DNA of 64,000 bases from Salipaludibacillus neizhouensis (GTDB taxonomy: Bacteria > Bacillota > Bacilli > Bacillales > Salisediminibacteriaceae). This document shows, in pieces, positions 38,725 to 47,280 of this stretch. Location: positions 2,154,930 through 2,218,929 of the forward strand of contig NZ_KZ614146.1 in assembly GCF_002886185.1 (NCBI RefSeq), written 5' to 3'. Within the stretch, counting starts at the first letter, position 1. Each line of letters starts with the position of its first letter. Under the pieces are notes generated by a model. The model was given only the letters and a program-made list of their open reading frames with translations, did not search any database and had not been told where the DNA came from. Made by a program: the position numbers and the translations under genes.

Positions 38725-39504
38725 TTAACTTCCTGAATCAATTACTTGTTTAATAGGTGCAAAGCTCGTGCGGTGTTCATCCATTACTCCATAAGTTTCA
38801 AGAGCTTCTAAATGTACCTTGGTTCCGTATCCCATGTGACGATTAAAATGATAGTTTGGATACTTTTTATGTAGATCTTCCATATAACGGTCTCTTGTAA
38901 CCTTAGCGACAACAGAGCTAGCCGCTATTGATATTGACCGGGAATCCCCTTTAATCAAGTCTAACTGGGGAATTGAGGTCGGCAGCTTCATCGCATCCAC
39001 TAACAAATAGTCAGGCTTTTGAGAAAGTTTTTCCAAAGCTCTCATCATGGCATGCTTTGAAGACTGGTAAATATTGAATCTATCAATTTCTTTAGAAGAT
39101 GCTTCGCCAACCTCAACGGCTATAGCATAACGAAGAATTTCTTCGTAAAATTCCTCTCGTTTCGCCTTCGATAACTTTTTAGAGTCTGTTAAACCCGGCA
39201 AATAAAAATCTTTTGGTAAAATAACACATGCGGCCACTACCGGTCCGGCAAGTGGTCCTCTTCCTACCTCATCAATTCCTGCAATGAAATTGCTTCCTTG
39301 CTTATAAGCCTGTTTTTCATAATACATCATGTCATAGAATTGGGTACGCAACTGTTCTTTTTCATTTTGCTTTTTCTTCCATGAAGTAATCAGCTTTTGT
39401 ACGCCTTTTCTGTCGTCCTCAGACAACTCTTTTAATATGCTTACTTCTTCCGTATCTAAGTTTTCTAAGATATTTTTAACTTCAATAATTGTTTTTTTCG
39501 TCAT
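38725..39504 (-). CDS. rnhB: Ribonuclease HII
   Basis: Removes RNA from RNA:DNA hybrids and misincorporated ribonucleotides. 259 aa. An N-terminal substrate-binding helical extension (1-70) as in B. subtilis; catalytic acidic residues in GIDEVGRGPLAG (Asp/Glu), LLVDAMKLP (Asp) and the later RDRYMEDLH (Asp); Tyr in GYGTKVH. Confidence 0.96.
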   Translation of the reverse strand: MTKKTIIEVKNILENLDTEEVSILKELSEDDRKGVQKLITSWKKKQNEKEQLRTQFYDMMYYEKQAYKQGSNFIAGIDEVGRGPLAGPVVAACVILPKDFYLPGLTDSKKLSKAKREEFYEEILRYAIAVEVGEASSKEIDRFNIYQSSKHAMMRALEKLSQKPDYLLVDAMKLPTSIPQLDLIKGDSRSISIAASSVVAKVTRDRYMEDLHKKYPNYHFNRHMGYGTKVHLEALETYGVMDEHRTSFAPIKQVIDSGS

Positions 39505-39653
39505 ACAAAAACCCTCTCTTACTATCTATCGGCTAATCCGTGTTTTAGTTGATTCATTATTAAAAAATGAATCATTTTCTAGTTCGGTTTTAAGAATTAT
39601 AATTTCCTTTAGATGGACAAAAGAAAAGACACGCATTTGCGCATCTCATCCCT

Positions 39654-40502
39654 TTATTTATTAGGTCTTTCTAAACTAATATTTCCTAGTTTTCCTTGTC
39701 GGAAATCACGAAAGACAATTTCTGCAACACGGTCGTAGTCAACATGTCCACCGGGAACGAGGCACCCTCTTCTTTTCCCAATTGCGTCAAAAAGATCAAC
39801 AACATCCTCTGTTAACTCCGTCAAATCATATCTTTCTTTAAGCAAATTCGGATATTCATCCTTTAGATAACTAAGTAGAAATACCATCGTTTCTTGAAAA
39901 TCAAAAATTTCTTCCTTAATTGCACCAGTTATCGCTAACCTAAACCCAACGTCTTGATCCTCAAATTTCGGCCATAATATACCTGGTGTATCAAGTAGTT
40001 CCATTTCTTTTCCTACTTTAATCCACTGTTGCCTTTTCGTAACTCCTGGCTTATCACCAATATTCGTAATCCTTTTATTTGCCAGACGGTTAATGACTGT
40101 TGATTTCCCCACATTAGGGATACCTAGAATCATTGCTCTTATCGCTCTTGGATTAATACCTTTTGATCTAAACTTATCTAAAAGAGGTTTTGCCTGTTCC
40201 ATCACTTTTAAAGGAACATCTTTTATTCCTTTGCCTCGCTGAGCATCAATTATAAGCGTTGCCCAATTTTCTTTTTCGAAATAAGCAACCCATTCTTTAG
40301 TTATACTAGGATCTGCGAGATCTGCTTTATTTAATAATACGAGCCTAGGCTTATGAGAAGTCAATTCATCGACCATTGGATTCCTCGAAGATACAGGTAT
40401 TCGAGCATCAACGATTTCTATCACTACATCGATGAGCTTTAATTTTTCCACGACCTGCCTTCGTGCCTTCGCCATATGCCCCGGGTACCATTGTATTGTC
40501 AT
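39654..40502 (-). CDS. rbgA: RbgA (YlqF), 50S ribosome assembly GTPase
   Basis: Circularly permuted GTPase needed for late 50S maturation. 282 aa. Motif order G4 (LLNKADLAD, near 57), G1 (GIPNVGKST, near 128), G3 (DTPG, near 173) confirms permutation. C-terminal RNA-binding region with [11 protein letters not shown]-type motif ([11 protein letters not shown]). 15 bp after the signal peptidase gene. Confidence 0.97.
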   Translation of the reverse strand: MTIQWYPGHMAKARRQVVEKLKLIDVVIEIVDARIPVSSRNPMVDELTSHKPRLVLLNKADLADPSITKEWVAYFEKENWATLIIDAQRGKGIKDVPLKVMEQAKPLLDKFRSKGINPRAIRAMILGIPNVGKSTVINRLANKRITNIGDKPGVTKRQQWIKVGKEMELLDTPGILWPKFEDQDVGFRLAITGAIKEEIFDFQETMVFLLSYLKDEYPNLLKERYDLTELTEDVVDLFDAIGKRRGCLVPGGHVDYDRVAEIVFRDFRQGKLGNISLERPNK

Positions 40503-40517
40503 CGTGCGTAAAACCTC

Positions 40518-41063
40518 CTAATCCACCATACGAACTTCCTGGAACGGCCAGAAGACAAAGTTTGCCTTCCCTACTACATCCTCGGAGTTTACAACGCCTA
40601 TATGGCGGCTATCTTTACTATGTTGACGATTATCCCCTAAAACAAAAATATGTCCTTCAGGGATTGTTTCTACCCCTGTGACTTCCTCTAACTGGAAATC
40701 ACCTGTTAACGGTTTACTTGGAGCTTCTTCTTTATAAACATCGAGATAAGGTTCTTCCACTTCCTCACCATTTATATATAAAACATCATTTTCATATTCT
40801 ATTGTGTCTCCTGGAAGTCCAATGACACGTTTGATATAGTCTTTATTTTGCGGTGCATGAAAAACAACAATATCAAATCGATCGGGTTCAGAAATATTGT
40901 AGCCAATTTTATTAACAATCATGCGATCATTATTCTCTAGCGTAGGCATCATTGATTCTCCGTCAACTACAATTGGAGCAAAAAAGAAATATCGGATAAC
41001 GATCGCTAAAGTTAAGGCTACTGCTACCGCTTTAATCCATTCCCATGATTCTGACTTTGCCAT
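40518..41063 (-). CDS. sipS: Type I signal peptidase
   Basis: Cleaves secretory signal peptides at the membrane. 181 aa. One N-terminal membrane helix (about 9-30). Catalytic Ser37 (DGESMMPTL) and Lys78 (DYIKRVIGLPGD); box E is GDNRQHSKDSRHIG. Small Sip type (SipS/T/U/V); the exact paralogue cannot be told from sequence alone. Confidence 0.94.
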   Translation of the reverse strand: MAKSESWEWIKAVAVALTLAIVIRYFFFAPIVVDGESMMPTLENNDRMIVNKIGYNISEPDRFDIVVFHAPQNKDYIKRVIGLPGDTIEYENDVLYINGEEVEEPYLDVYKEEAPSKPLTGDFQLEEVTGVETIPEGHIFVLGDNRQHSKDSRHIGVVNSEDVVGKANFVFWPFQEVRMVD

Positions 41064-41250
41064 GAAACATCCATCCTTTTAATAAAATGTGCTGATTACA
41101 ACAGGCTATCACCTCGTGTGACAAGAACCCGCATCTATCATCCATTTATTCTACCACATTACTAGTTGATTGTGGTTATCATAAATAGTTATATATGGAT
41201 AGTTCATTTAGTACATGAACATCTAGTATTATTTATGTATTTTCAAAACA

Positions 41251-41278
41251 AAAAGGAGCTTGATCACAAGCTCCTTTT
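41251..41278 (-). terminator. rplS terminator
   Basis: Minus strand AAAAGGAGCTTG and CAAGCTCCTTTT form a 12-bp stem with a 4-base loop; TTTTTG follows. 31 bp after the rplS stop. Confidence 0.9.
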
Positions 41279-41308
41279 AGAAAATTCTCTTTCATACCCA
41301 AACGTAAT

Positions 41309-41659
41309 TTAACGGTATGCACGTTCTTTGATACGAGCTGCTTTACCGCGTAGATCACGCAAGTAATACAATTTCGCACGACGTACTCTACCACGACGAG
41401 CTACTTCTAGCTTATCAATACGTGGGGAATGCACTGGAAATGTACGTTCAACACCTACACCGTAAGATATCTTACGAACAGTGAATGTCTCGCTTATACC
41501 AGTTCCACGACGCTTAATGACAACACCTTCGAATACCTGAATACGCTCACGAGTACCCTCGACAACCTTCGCGTGTACTTTAAGAGTATCACCAGGACGG
41601 AAGTCTGGAATGTCTGTTTTCAGTTGGTCTTTTGTAATATTACGAATGATTTGTTCCAT
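41309..41659 (-). CDS. rplS: 50S ribosomal protein L19
   Basis: Ribosomal protein at the 30S-50S interface. 116 aa; typical [32 protein letters not shown] and [38 protein letters not shown] with GGAGGCG upstream. It has its own promoter and leader rather than depending on trmD. Confidence 0.99.
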   Translation of the reverse strand: MEQIIRNITKDQLKTDIPDFRPGDTLKVHAKVVEGTRERIQVFEGVVIKRRGTGISETFTVRKISYGVGVERTFPVHSPRIDKLEVARRGRVRRAKLYYLRDLRGKAARIKERAYR

Positions 41660-41740
41660 TTATCTGTTCGCCTCCTTCCCTACAGATCTTCATGTCTTTT
41701 AAAATGACAGCGGAACATCTTGATCTGGCCAAAGCCACAA
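41660..41740 (-). ncRNA. rplS leader, resembling the L19 autoregulatory leader
   Basis: The minus-strand leader between promoter and rplS folds into nested stems: CAGATC (41723-41728) with GATCTG, ATGT with ACAT, and TGTC-attttaaaa-GACA in the centre, just before the ribosome site GGGAAGGAGG. B. subtilis rplS carries a known L19-binding leader at this place. Assignment is by position and fold; I could not run a covariance model. Confidence 0.55.
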
Positions 41741-41745
41741 AGACT

Positions 41746-41774
41746 ATAATATCATATATATTACTTTGGCTCAA
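41746..41774 (-). promoter_or_regulatory. Sigma-A promoter of rplS
   Basis: Minus strand TTGAGC (41769-41774), 17 bp, TATTAT (41746-41751); transcription would start at about 41739, giving an 80-base leader. Confidence 0.65.
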
Positions 41775-41873
41775 GGTATAAATCTTTTACTTTGGCTATC
41801 TTCGTAAATTTTGTTGTTTTTATCGAACTGCTTGAAGAAATGAAAAACGGCCAGCCTTGATTCGAAGAGTCAG

Positions 41874-42614
41874 TTATTTTAAAAATTTAATAAAATCAGC
41901 ATCTTTATCTGATAATTCTATTTCCTCTAACATATCGGGCCGTCTTTCAAACGTTCTTTTTAACGATTGTTGTCTTCTCCACGTATTTATCCGCTCATGA
42001 TGCCCGGATAAGAGAATATCAGGGACTTTCATGTTCCGAAATTCAGCTGGTCTAGTATAATGAGGATATTCAAGAAGCCCTGTACTATGTGAATCAGTCA
42101 CTGCAGACTGCTCATTACCCAGCGCACCAGACTGGAGCCTGGTGATGCTGTCTGAGATAACCATTGCTCCAATTTCTCCCCCGGTAAGAACATAATCACC
42201 TATGGATATTTCATCAGTAATAATGTGTTCACGAATTCTTTCATCATAACCTTCGTAATGACCGCAAATTAACATTAGATGATCTTCTTTTGCAAGTTCT
42301 TCGGCTTTTTCCTGCGTGTATTTCTCTCCTTGTGGGCATAACAATATTACCCTGGGAGGCTTTTCATTAGATGCAGATGATTGCTCTGCTTTTAGAGCAT
42401 CGACAGCATCAAATAAAGGCTGGGGCGTTAATACCATGCCTCCTCCACCACCGTAAGGATAATCATCTACTCTTTTATGACGGTCAGTGGAGTAATCCCT
42501 GAAGTTTACGACATTAAATTGGATAACCCCTTTCTCCTGAGCCTGTTTTAAAATAGAGCTCGAGAAGACACCATGAAACATTTCCGGAAAAAGAGTAAGA
42601 ATGGAGACCTTCAT
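41874..42614 (-). CDS. trmD: TrmD, tRNA (guanine37-N1)-methyltransferase
   Basis: Methylates G37 of tRNA to prevent frameshifting. 246 aa. SPOUT knot residues [38 protein letters not shown] at 42612-42614 shares a base with the rimM stop (TGATG); the TTG one codon upstream is less likely. Confidence 0.98.
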   Translation of the reverse strand: MKVSILTLFPEMFHGVFSSSILKQAQEKGVIQFNVVNFRDYSTDRHKRVDDYPYGGGGGMVLTPQPLFDAVDALKAEQSSASNEKPPRVILLCPQGEKYTQEKAEELAKEDHLMLICGHYEGYDERIREHIITDEISIGDYVLTGGEIGAMVISDSITRLQSGALGNEQSAVTDSHSTGLLEYPHYTRPAEFRNMKVPDILLSGHHERINTWRRQQSLKRTFERRPDMLEEIELSDKDADFIKFLK

Positions 42615-43135
42615 CAATCTAACAGTCCTTCCATTGGCGTAATTGTAATTACTTCTGTTTCCAGATCAACTTTTTTCACAACTTGATCAATATAAGGAAT
42701 CAAAATATCCTTTCCTCTATTGTTTGGACGAACAACCCATACATCGTTCGCTCCAGGAGAAAGAATTTCTACTACTTTCCCAATGTCTTCGCCGTCATCA
42801 GTAACTACCTGTAAGCCGACAATATCACGATAATAGAATTCATCTTCACTCAATTTGTCGTCTAAGTCTGAAGCATCTATTTTCAAGAGAGTATCTTTGA
42901 ATTTCACTACGTCATTAACATTTCCGTATCCTTCAAATGTTAATAAATCAAATTGTTTATGCTGCCGCCATGATTGTACTTTGACAATAGTTGTTTTATT
43001 ATTTTTGTCAAAGATAACAAGTTTGTTCCCTTTCGCGTATCGTTCCTCCGGAAAATCAGTTCGTGAAATAACACGAACTTCTCCTTGAATGCCGTGAGTG
43101 TTAACGATTTTTCCAACGTTTAACCACTCAGTCAT
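42614..43135 (-). CDS. rimM: RimM, 16S rRNA processing factor
   Basis: Assists 30S maturation at the head domain. 173 aa from the ATG at 43133-43135, which follows GGGAGG. N-terminal RimM domain ([18 protein letters not shown]) and C-terminal PRC-barrel ([28 protein letters not shown]). Overlaps ylqD by eight bases. Confidence 0.97.
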   Translation of the reverse strand: MTEWLNVGKIVNTHGIQGEVRVISRTDFPEERYAKGNKLVIFDKNNKTTIVKVQSWRQHKQFDLLTFEGYGNVNDVVKFKDTLLKIDASDLDDKLSEDEFYYRDIVGLQVVTDDGEDIGKVVEILSPGANDVWVVRPNNRGKDILIPYIDQVVKKVDLETEVITITPMEGLLD

Positions 43136-43541
43136 CTTCCATGCCTCCCTGGCGCAGTTGATGCACAACACCATCTTTTATCACGATTTCGGTTCCTTTC
43201 ATTATTTCTTCCCAGTTGTCACCTTCCTCAACTTGCTCGATCATCTGAATTGTGCCTTCACGTAATTCAGAGCCAAGATCGAGTTCATCCAGTTGGCCGA
43301 GCTTTAGCTCTAATTGACGAAGCTGTCCCTGTCGTTTCGCAACTTCTTTATTAAAACTCTCTTTAAGAGACGTTTGGTAACTTGCACTTTTATTTTCTTT
43401 CATTTTTTTATGTAAGACGAATTCTAACTGCTTCATTTCTTTAGATAATTGATATTGTCTTGCAAGAAATTGCTCCTTCAACCTAGTCCTGCTACTATCT
43501 GTCAAAATTTGTTTAACCACTACTTTTTTAATAATTTCCAT
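43128..43541 (-). CDS. ylqD: YlqD-family protein
   Basis: 137-aa conserved Bacillales protein of unknown function. An N-terminal strand ([14 protein letters not shown]), a coiled coil of about 70 residues ([21 protein letters not shown]...), and a C-terminal beta part ending [25 protein letters not shown] at 43539-43541 behind GGAGGG. Always near rimM/khpA, so a translation-linked role is likely. Confidence 0.88.
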   Translation of the reverse strand: MEIIKKVVVKQILTDSSRTRLKEQFLARQYQLSKEMKQLEFVLHKKMKENKSASYQTSLKESFNKEVAKRQGQLRQLELKLGQLDELDLGSELREGTIQMIEQVEEGDNWEEIMKGTEIVIKDGVVHQLRQGGMEDD

Positions 43542-43689
43542 CTTATAACCCTCCATACTTTTCACTTATTAACTCTTTTATTTTACCATACTTTATTATT
43601 ATGTAAGAATGTCTAAAATTTTTATCTTAAAAGAGAGCCATATTCCAAATAAATCCCTTTCTTTGACGACTCAACGCCTAGTCAATCTT

Positions 43690-43735
43690 GCAAATGCGCT
43701 AAGCCTCCTTCAAGGCGGTTACGCTTTCTTTATAC
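43690..43735. repeat. Hairpin with GC-rich arms upstream of ylqD
   Basis: The minus strand reads GCGTAACCGCCT-tga-AGGAGGCTTAGCGC, an imperfect 12-bp stem inside the 228-bp spacer between khpA and ylqD. No T-run follows, so it is not a standard terminator. Function unknown. Confidence 0.5.
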
Positions 43736-43740
43736 ATACA

Positions 43741-43771
43741 GAAAAAAGGGAGAGGTTTTCCTCGCCCTTTT
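43741..43771 (-). terminator. Terminator after khpA
   Basis: Minus strand AAAAGGGCGAGG-aaaa-CCTCTCCCTTTTTT, 12-bp stem (one G-T pair) with T6. The stem includes the last base of the khpA stop codon. It should end the rpsP-khpA transcript, so ylqD-rimM-trmD needs read-through or another promoter. Confidence 0.85.
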
Positions 43772-43997
43772 ATCCAATCTCTAATTGAATTCTTTGGTTT
43801 TGATTCGCTCCTGCTGCATTCACAACCGACCGAATCGCTTTTGCAATTCGACCTTGCTTTCCAATCACTTTGCCCATGTCGTCCGCGTGTACTTCCAGCT
43901 TCAGTGTGAGTGAACGACCGTTTTCCACTTCTGTTACGACGACATCATCAGGATAATCAACAAGTGCCTTAGCAATAGATTCAACGAGTTCTTTCAT
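43770..43997 (-). CDS. khpA: KhpA (YlqC), KH-domain RNA-binding protein
   Basis: Small KH protein that partners KhpB/Jag in many Firmicutes. 75 aa with the KH loop VIGKQGRIAKAIRSVV. ATG at 43995-43997 after AAGGTGA; the GTG two codons upstream abuts the ribosome site. 38 bp after rpsP. Confidence 0.95.
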   Translation of the reverse strand: MKELVESIAKALVDYPDDVVVTEVENGRSLTLKLEVHADDMGKVIGKQGRIAKAIRSVVNAAGANQNQRIQLEIG

Positions 43998-44034
43998 GGT
44001 CACTCACCTTCTTGGATTATTTCCACACGAAGGA

Positions 44035-44307
44035 CTATTTTGCGTTCTTCGCGTTGTGAAGTTGTTCCATAAGACCAACCTTTGAAAACAAGTTACGAAC
44101 TGTATCGGAAGGCTTCGCTCCATCTAACATCCATTTCAACGATTTCTCTTGATCTACGTTAAATTCAATCGGATTTTTTAGTGGATTATACGTTCCTAGT
44201 TCTTCAATAAATCGACCGTCACGTGGAGAACGAGAATCCGCTACAACTACACGATAGAACGGCGCCTTTTTTTGTCCCATTCGTTTCAAACGAATTTTAA
44301 CTGCCAT
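44035..44307 (-). CDS. rpsP: 30S ribosomal protein S16
   Basis: 90 aa; [42 protein letters not shown] is the S16 signature. ATG at 44305-44307 behind GGAGGTG. Ten upstream in-frame codons lie before the ribosome site and are excluded. Confidence 0.99.
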   Translation of the reverse strand: MAVKIRLKRMGQKKAPFYRVVVADSRSPRDGRFIEELGTYNPLKNPIEFNVDQEKSLKWMLDGAKPSDTVRNLFSKVGLMEQLHNAKNAK

Positions 44308-44343
44308 GTGTTTCACCTCCATAAATCTTTCACACAATTAATT

Positions 44344-44372
44344 ATATTATCATAAAACCTACCAGGGATCAA
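44344..44372 (-). promoter_or_regulatory. Probable sigma-A promoter of rpsP
   Basis: Minus strand TTGATC (44367-44372), 17 bp, TAATAT (44344-44349). A 7-bp imperfect inverted repeat (ACTAGGG/CCCTGGT) spans the -35 box. Confidence 0.6.
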
Positions 44373-44441
44373 CCCTAGTAAAGTAAAAAAACTTTACAGC
44401 ATCTTTTTACACCTGAAATACAAGGGTTAATCTTCAAGAAA

Positions 44442-45785
44442 TTACATGAAAGGAAGCTTCATACCGCCTTTTTTCTTTCCTTTTTGCATTCCCGACATTT
44501 GCTTCATCATCTTTTTCATTTCATCAAATTGTTTCACTAAACGGTTAACTTCTGGTACGGAAGTCCCGCTTCCTTTAGCAATTCGTCTTTTTCGACTACC
44601 GTTTAAGAGTGAAGGTTCTTCCCTCTCAGCCTTCGTCATAGATTTGACAATTGCCTCAATGTGCACAATCTGCTTCTCATCTACTTGGATATTCTTTAAA
44701 CCTTTCATCTTACCTGCACCAGGCATCATATTAAGAAGTTCGTCTAAAGGTCCCATACTACGAACCTGGGCGAGTTGTTCAAGAAAATCATCAAATGTTA
44801 ATTCATTCGTACGCATTTTGCGCTCTAATTCTCTTGCACGTTCCTCATCAACACTCGATTCGGCTTTCTCTATTAAGGAGAGAACATCACCCATGCCGAG
44901 AATACGTGATGCCATTCTCTCAGGATGAAAAGGCTCAAGTGCATCTGATTTCTCCCCCATCCCTGCAAACTTAATGGGGGTGTTTGTCACTGCTTTAACT
45001 GAAATGGCTGCACCACCTCTAGTGTCGCCATCAAGCTTCGTGAGCACCACACCAGTAATGCCTAGTCGTTCATTAAAGTTCTGGGCAACGTTCACAGCAT
45101 CCTGTCCAGTCATCGCATCAACAACAAGAAGAATTTCATCAGGTGAAACCACTTCTTTGATTTCATCTAATTCACCCATTAAATTTTCATCCACGTGCAA
45201 CCGACCAGCAGTATCAATAATGACATAATCGTGATGCTCTTCCTTAGCCTTCGCTATAGCTTGCTTGGCTATCTCCACTGGGCTGACTTGATCACCTAAA
45301 GAAAACACCGGCATATCTAATTGCTTCCCTAATGTTTCAAGTTGCTTAATTGCAGCAGGTCGATAAATATCAGCTGCCACCATTAATGGACTGCGATTAT
45401 GCTTTTTCCGTAAATGAAGGGCCAATTTACCCGTGGTCGTTGTTTTACCGGCACCTTGAAGACCAACCATCATGACGACAGTTGGGGGCTTCTGCGCAGT
45501 AGCAATCTTGCTTTGCTCCCCACCCATAAGTTTCGTTAGCTCTTCATTGACAATTTTAATAACTTGTTGACCTGGGGTTAAGCTATCTAAAATATCCTGC
45601 CCCACTGCGCGTTCCTTAACATCAGATACGAATTTTTTCACTACTTTAAAGTTAACATCCGCCTCTAGAAGAGCCAGACGTACTTCACGCATCATTTCTT
45701 TTACATCTTGCTCCGCAACTTTACCTTTACCCCGCATTTTCTTTATCGAGCCTTGGAGTCGCTCTGCCAATCCTTCAAATGCCAT
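44442..45785 (-). CDS. ffh: Ffh, signal recognition particle GTPase
   Basis: SRP54 homologue that targets nascent membrane proteins. 447 aa: N domain, G domain with G1 GLQGAGKTTT (about 107-116), DTAGR, TKLDGDTRGG, and a Met-rich M domain (MMPGAGKMKGL, MKKMMKQMSGMQKGKKKGGMKLPFM). 14 bp after ylxM. Confidence 0.98.
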   Translation of the reverse strand: MAFEGLAERLQGSIKKMRGKGKVAEQDVKEMMREVRLALLEADVNFKVVKKFVSDVKERAVGQDILDSLTPGQQVIKIVNEELTKLMGGEQSKIATAQKPPTVVMMVGLQGAGKTTTTGKLALHLRKKHNRSPLMVAADIYRPAAIKQLETLGKQLDMPVFSLGDQVSPVEIAKQAIAKAKEEHHDYVIIDTAGRLHVDENLMGELDEIKEVVSPDEILLVVDAMTGQDAVNVAQNFNERLGITGVVLTKLDGDTRGGAAISVKAVTNTPIKFAGMGEKSDALEPFHPERMASRILGMGDVLSLIEKAESSVDEERARELERKMRTNELTFDDFLEQLAQVRSMGPLDELLNMMPGAGKMKGLKNIQVDEKQIVHIEAIVKSMTKAEREEPSLLNGSRKRRIAKGSGTSVPEVNRLVKQFDEMKKMMKQMSGMQKGKKKGGMKLPFM

Positions 45786-45799
45786 ATAAATGTGCCCCC

Positions 45800-46129
45800 C
45801 TATTCCAGTTTCTCGAGAGATTCAACGATCTGGATCAAACGATCGGGACTTTCCTTTTGTTGTATTGATTCTCTTAACCGACTAATATATGTTTGCCGTT
45901 GCTCAAATCGAGCGTGAAGATTTAATTTATCTTCATATTCTTCCAACAGAGCTTCTGTACGTTTAATATTATCATACACAGCTTGCCGGCTCACATGGTA
46001 GCTTTCTGCAATTTCACCTAATGACCAATCATCCAAATAATACATTGCCATATAGTGATTTTGCTTTATCGTTAATAACGATTGATAAAAGTCATATAAA
46101 TTATTCATGCGGATTGTCTTTTCTATCAA
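45800..46129 (-). CDS. ylxM: YlxM, SRP-associated HTH protein
   Basis: 109-aa helix-turn-helix protein (UPF0122) that modulates SRP GTPase activity in some Firmicutes. HTH stretch [24 protein letters not shown] (about 36-59). The start is TTG at 46127-46129; the residues it adds (MIEKTIRMN) match the usual MxLEKTxRMN family start. Confidence 0.95.
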   Translation of the reverse strand: MIEKTIRMNNLYDFYQSLLTIKQNHYMAMYYLDDWSLGEIAESYHVSRQAVYDNIKRTEALLEEYEDKLNLHARFEQRQTYISRLRESIQQKESPDRLIQIVESLEKLE

Positions 46130-46249
46130 GATTTACACCGCCTTGTTAAGGTATTTTCCTTTACGTGTAATTATGATACAAGAGCTTGTAAAGTATGTCA
46201 AATTTAATCCTTGTTTCTTGCAAGACTTTATCAGCTCTAGAGACATTCT

Positions 46250-47257
46250 CTATTTTGGTCCGCTATCCGCTGCCTCTTCTACTTGTTCCAACACATCCGA
46301 AAATAACCCGTGAACAAACTGATCTGCTTCAAACTCATAGAGATCATCTAAGCCTTCACCTAAGCCAATTAATTTAACAGGTATATCCAATTCATGACGA
46401 ATTGCTAAGACAATTCCGCCTTTTGCTGTACCATCTAACTTTGTGAGTACAATACCTGTAACATCTGTAGCTTTTTGAAAGACTTTTGCCTGACTCATTG
46501 CATTCTGACCAGTAGTTGCATCTAATACGAGTAATACCTCATGAGGTGCATCCGGTATTTCTTTCGTTAATACTCGCTTGACCTTTTCAAGTTCATTCAT
46601 TAAGTTAACTTTATTTTGCAACCGACCTGCTGTATCACACAAAAGAATATCTACTTTTCTTGATTTAGCGGATTGAATCGCATCAAACATTACCGCTGCA
46701 GGATCTGAACCTGCCTGTTGTTTTATCACATCTACACCTACACGCTCGCCCCATACTTCCAGTTGCTCAATCGCACCTGCTCTAAAAGTATCTCCTGCAG
46801 CAAGAAGCACCTTTTTGTTTTCTTGTTTAAACTTATGAGCAAGCTTACCAATACTAGTTGTTTTCCCTACTCCGTTCACTCCGACAAATAATATGACAGT
46901 CAGTTCATTTTCTTTGATAAGGAGATGTGATTCTTGATCTGATTTTTGCAGTAACTCCGCAAGTTTTTCAGAAATGACAGGCTGAATATCTTTAGCATCT
47001 TGAATGTTTCTTTTTCTAGCTTCATCTTTTAAATCATCTATTAACTCCATAACAGTATGAACACCGACATCTGCAGAGATTAAGATTTCTTCTAACTCTT
47101 CAAAGAAATCCTCATCGACGGTACGATAATTTTTTACCAGATCGTTCATTGCTCCAACGAAAGAATTTCTCGTCTTGGACAAACCTTCTTTAAATTTCTC
47201 TGTTACAGCATCTGATTGCCCGGTAAATTTTTCTTTCATTTTTTTAAAAAAACTCAT
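46250..47257 (-). CDS. ftsY: FtsY, SRP receptor
   Basis: Membrane-associated receptor for the SRP-ribosome complex. 335 aa: a short basic N-terminus, N domain, G1 GVNGVGKTTS (about 133-142), DTFRAGA, DTAGR, TKLDGTAKGG. Shares the NG fold with ffh and flhF in this window. Follows smc by 23 bp. Confidence 0.98.
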   Translation of the reverse strand: MSFFKKMKEKFTGQSDAVTEKFKEGLSKTRNSFVGAMNDLVKNYRTVDEDFFEELEEILISADVGVHTVMELIDDLKDEARKRNIQDAKDIQPVISEKLAELLQKSDQESHLLIKENELTVILFVGVNGVGKTTSIGKLAHKFKQENKKVLLAAGDTFRAGAIEQLEVWGERVGVDVIKQQAGSDPAAVMFDAIQSAKSRKVDILLCDTAGRLQNKVNLMNELEKVKRVLTKEIPDAPHEVLLVLDATTGQNAMSQAKVFQKATDVTGIVLTKLDGTAKGGIVLAIRHELDIPVKLIGLGEGLDDLYEFEADQFVHGLFSDVLEQVEEAADSGPK

Positions 47258-47280
47258 TTTTTTCCTCCATTCACGTTCTC

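Noticed and set aside
43741-43771. A T-box or other riboswitch in the khpA-ylqD spacer
   Set aside because: Only a terminator and one GC-rich hairpin are visible; no T-box motif or specifier structure was found.
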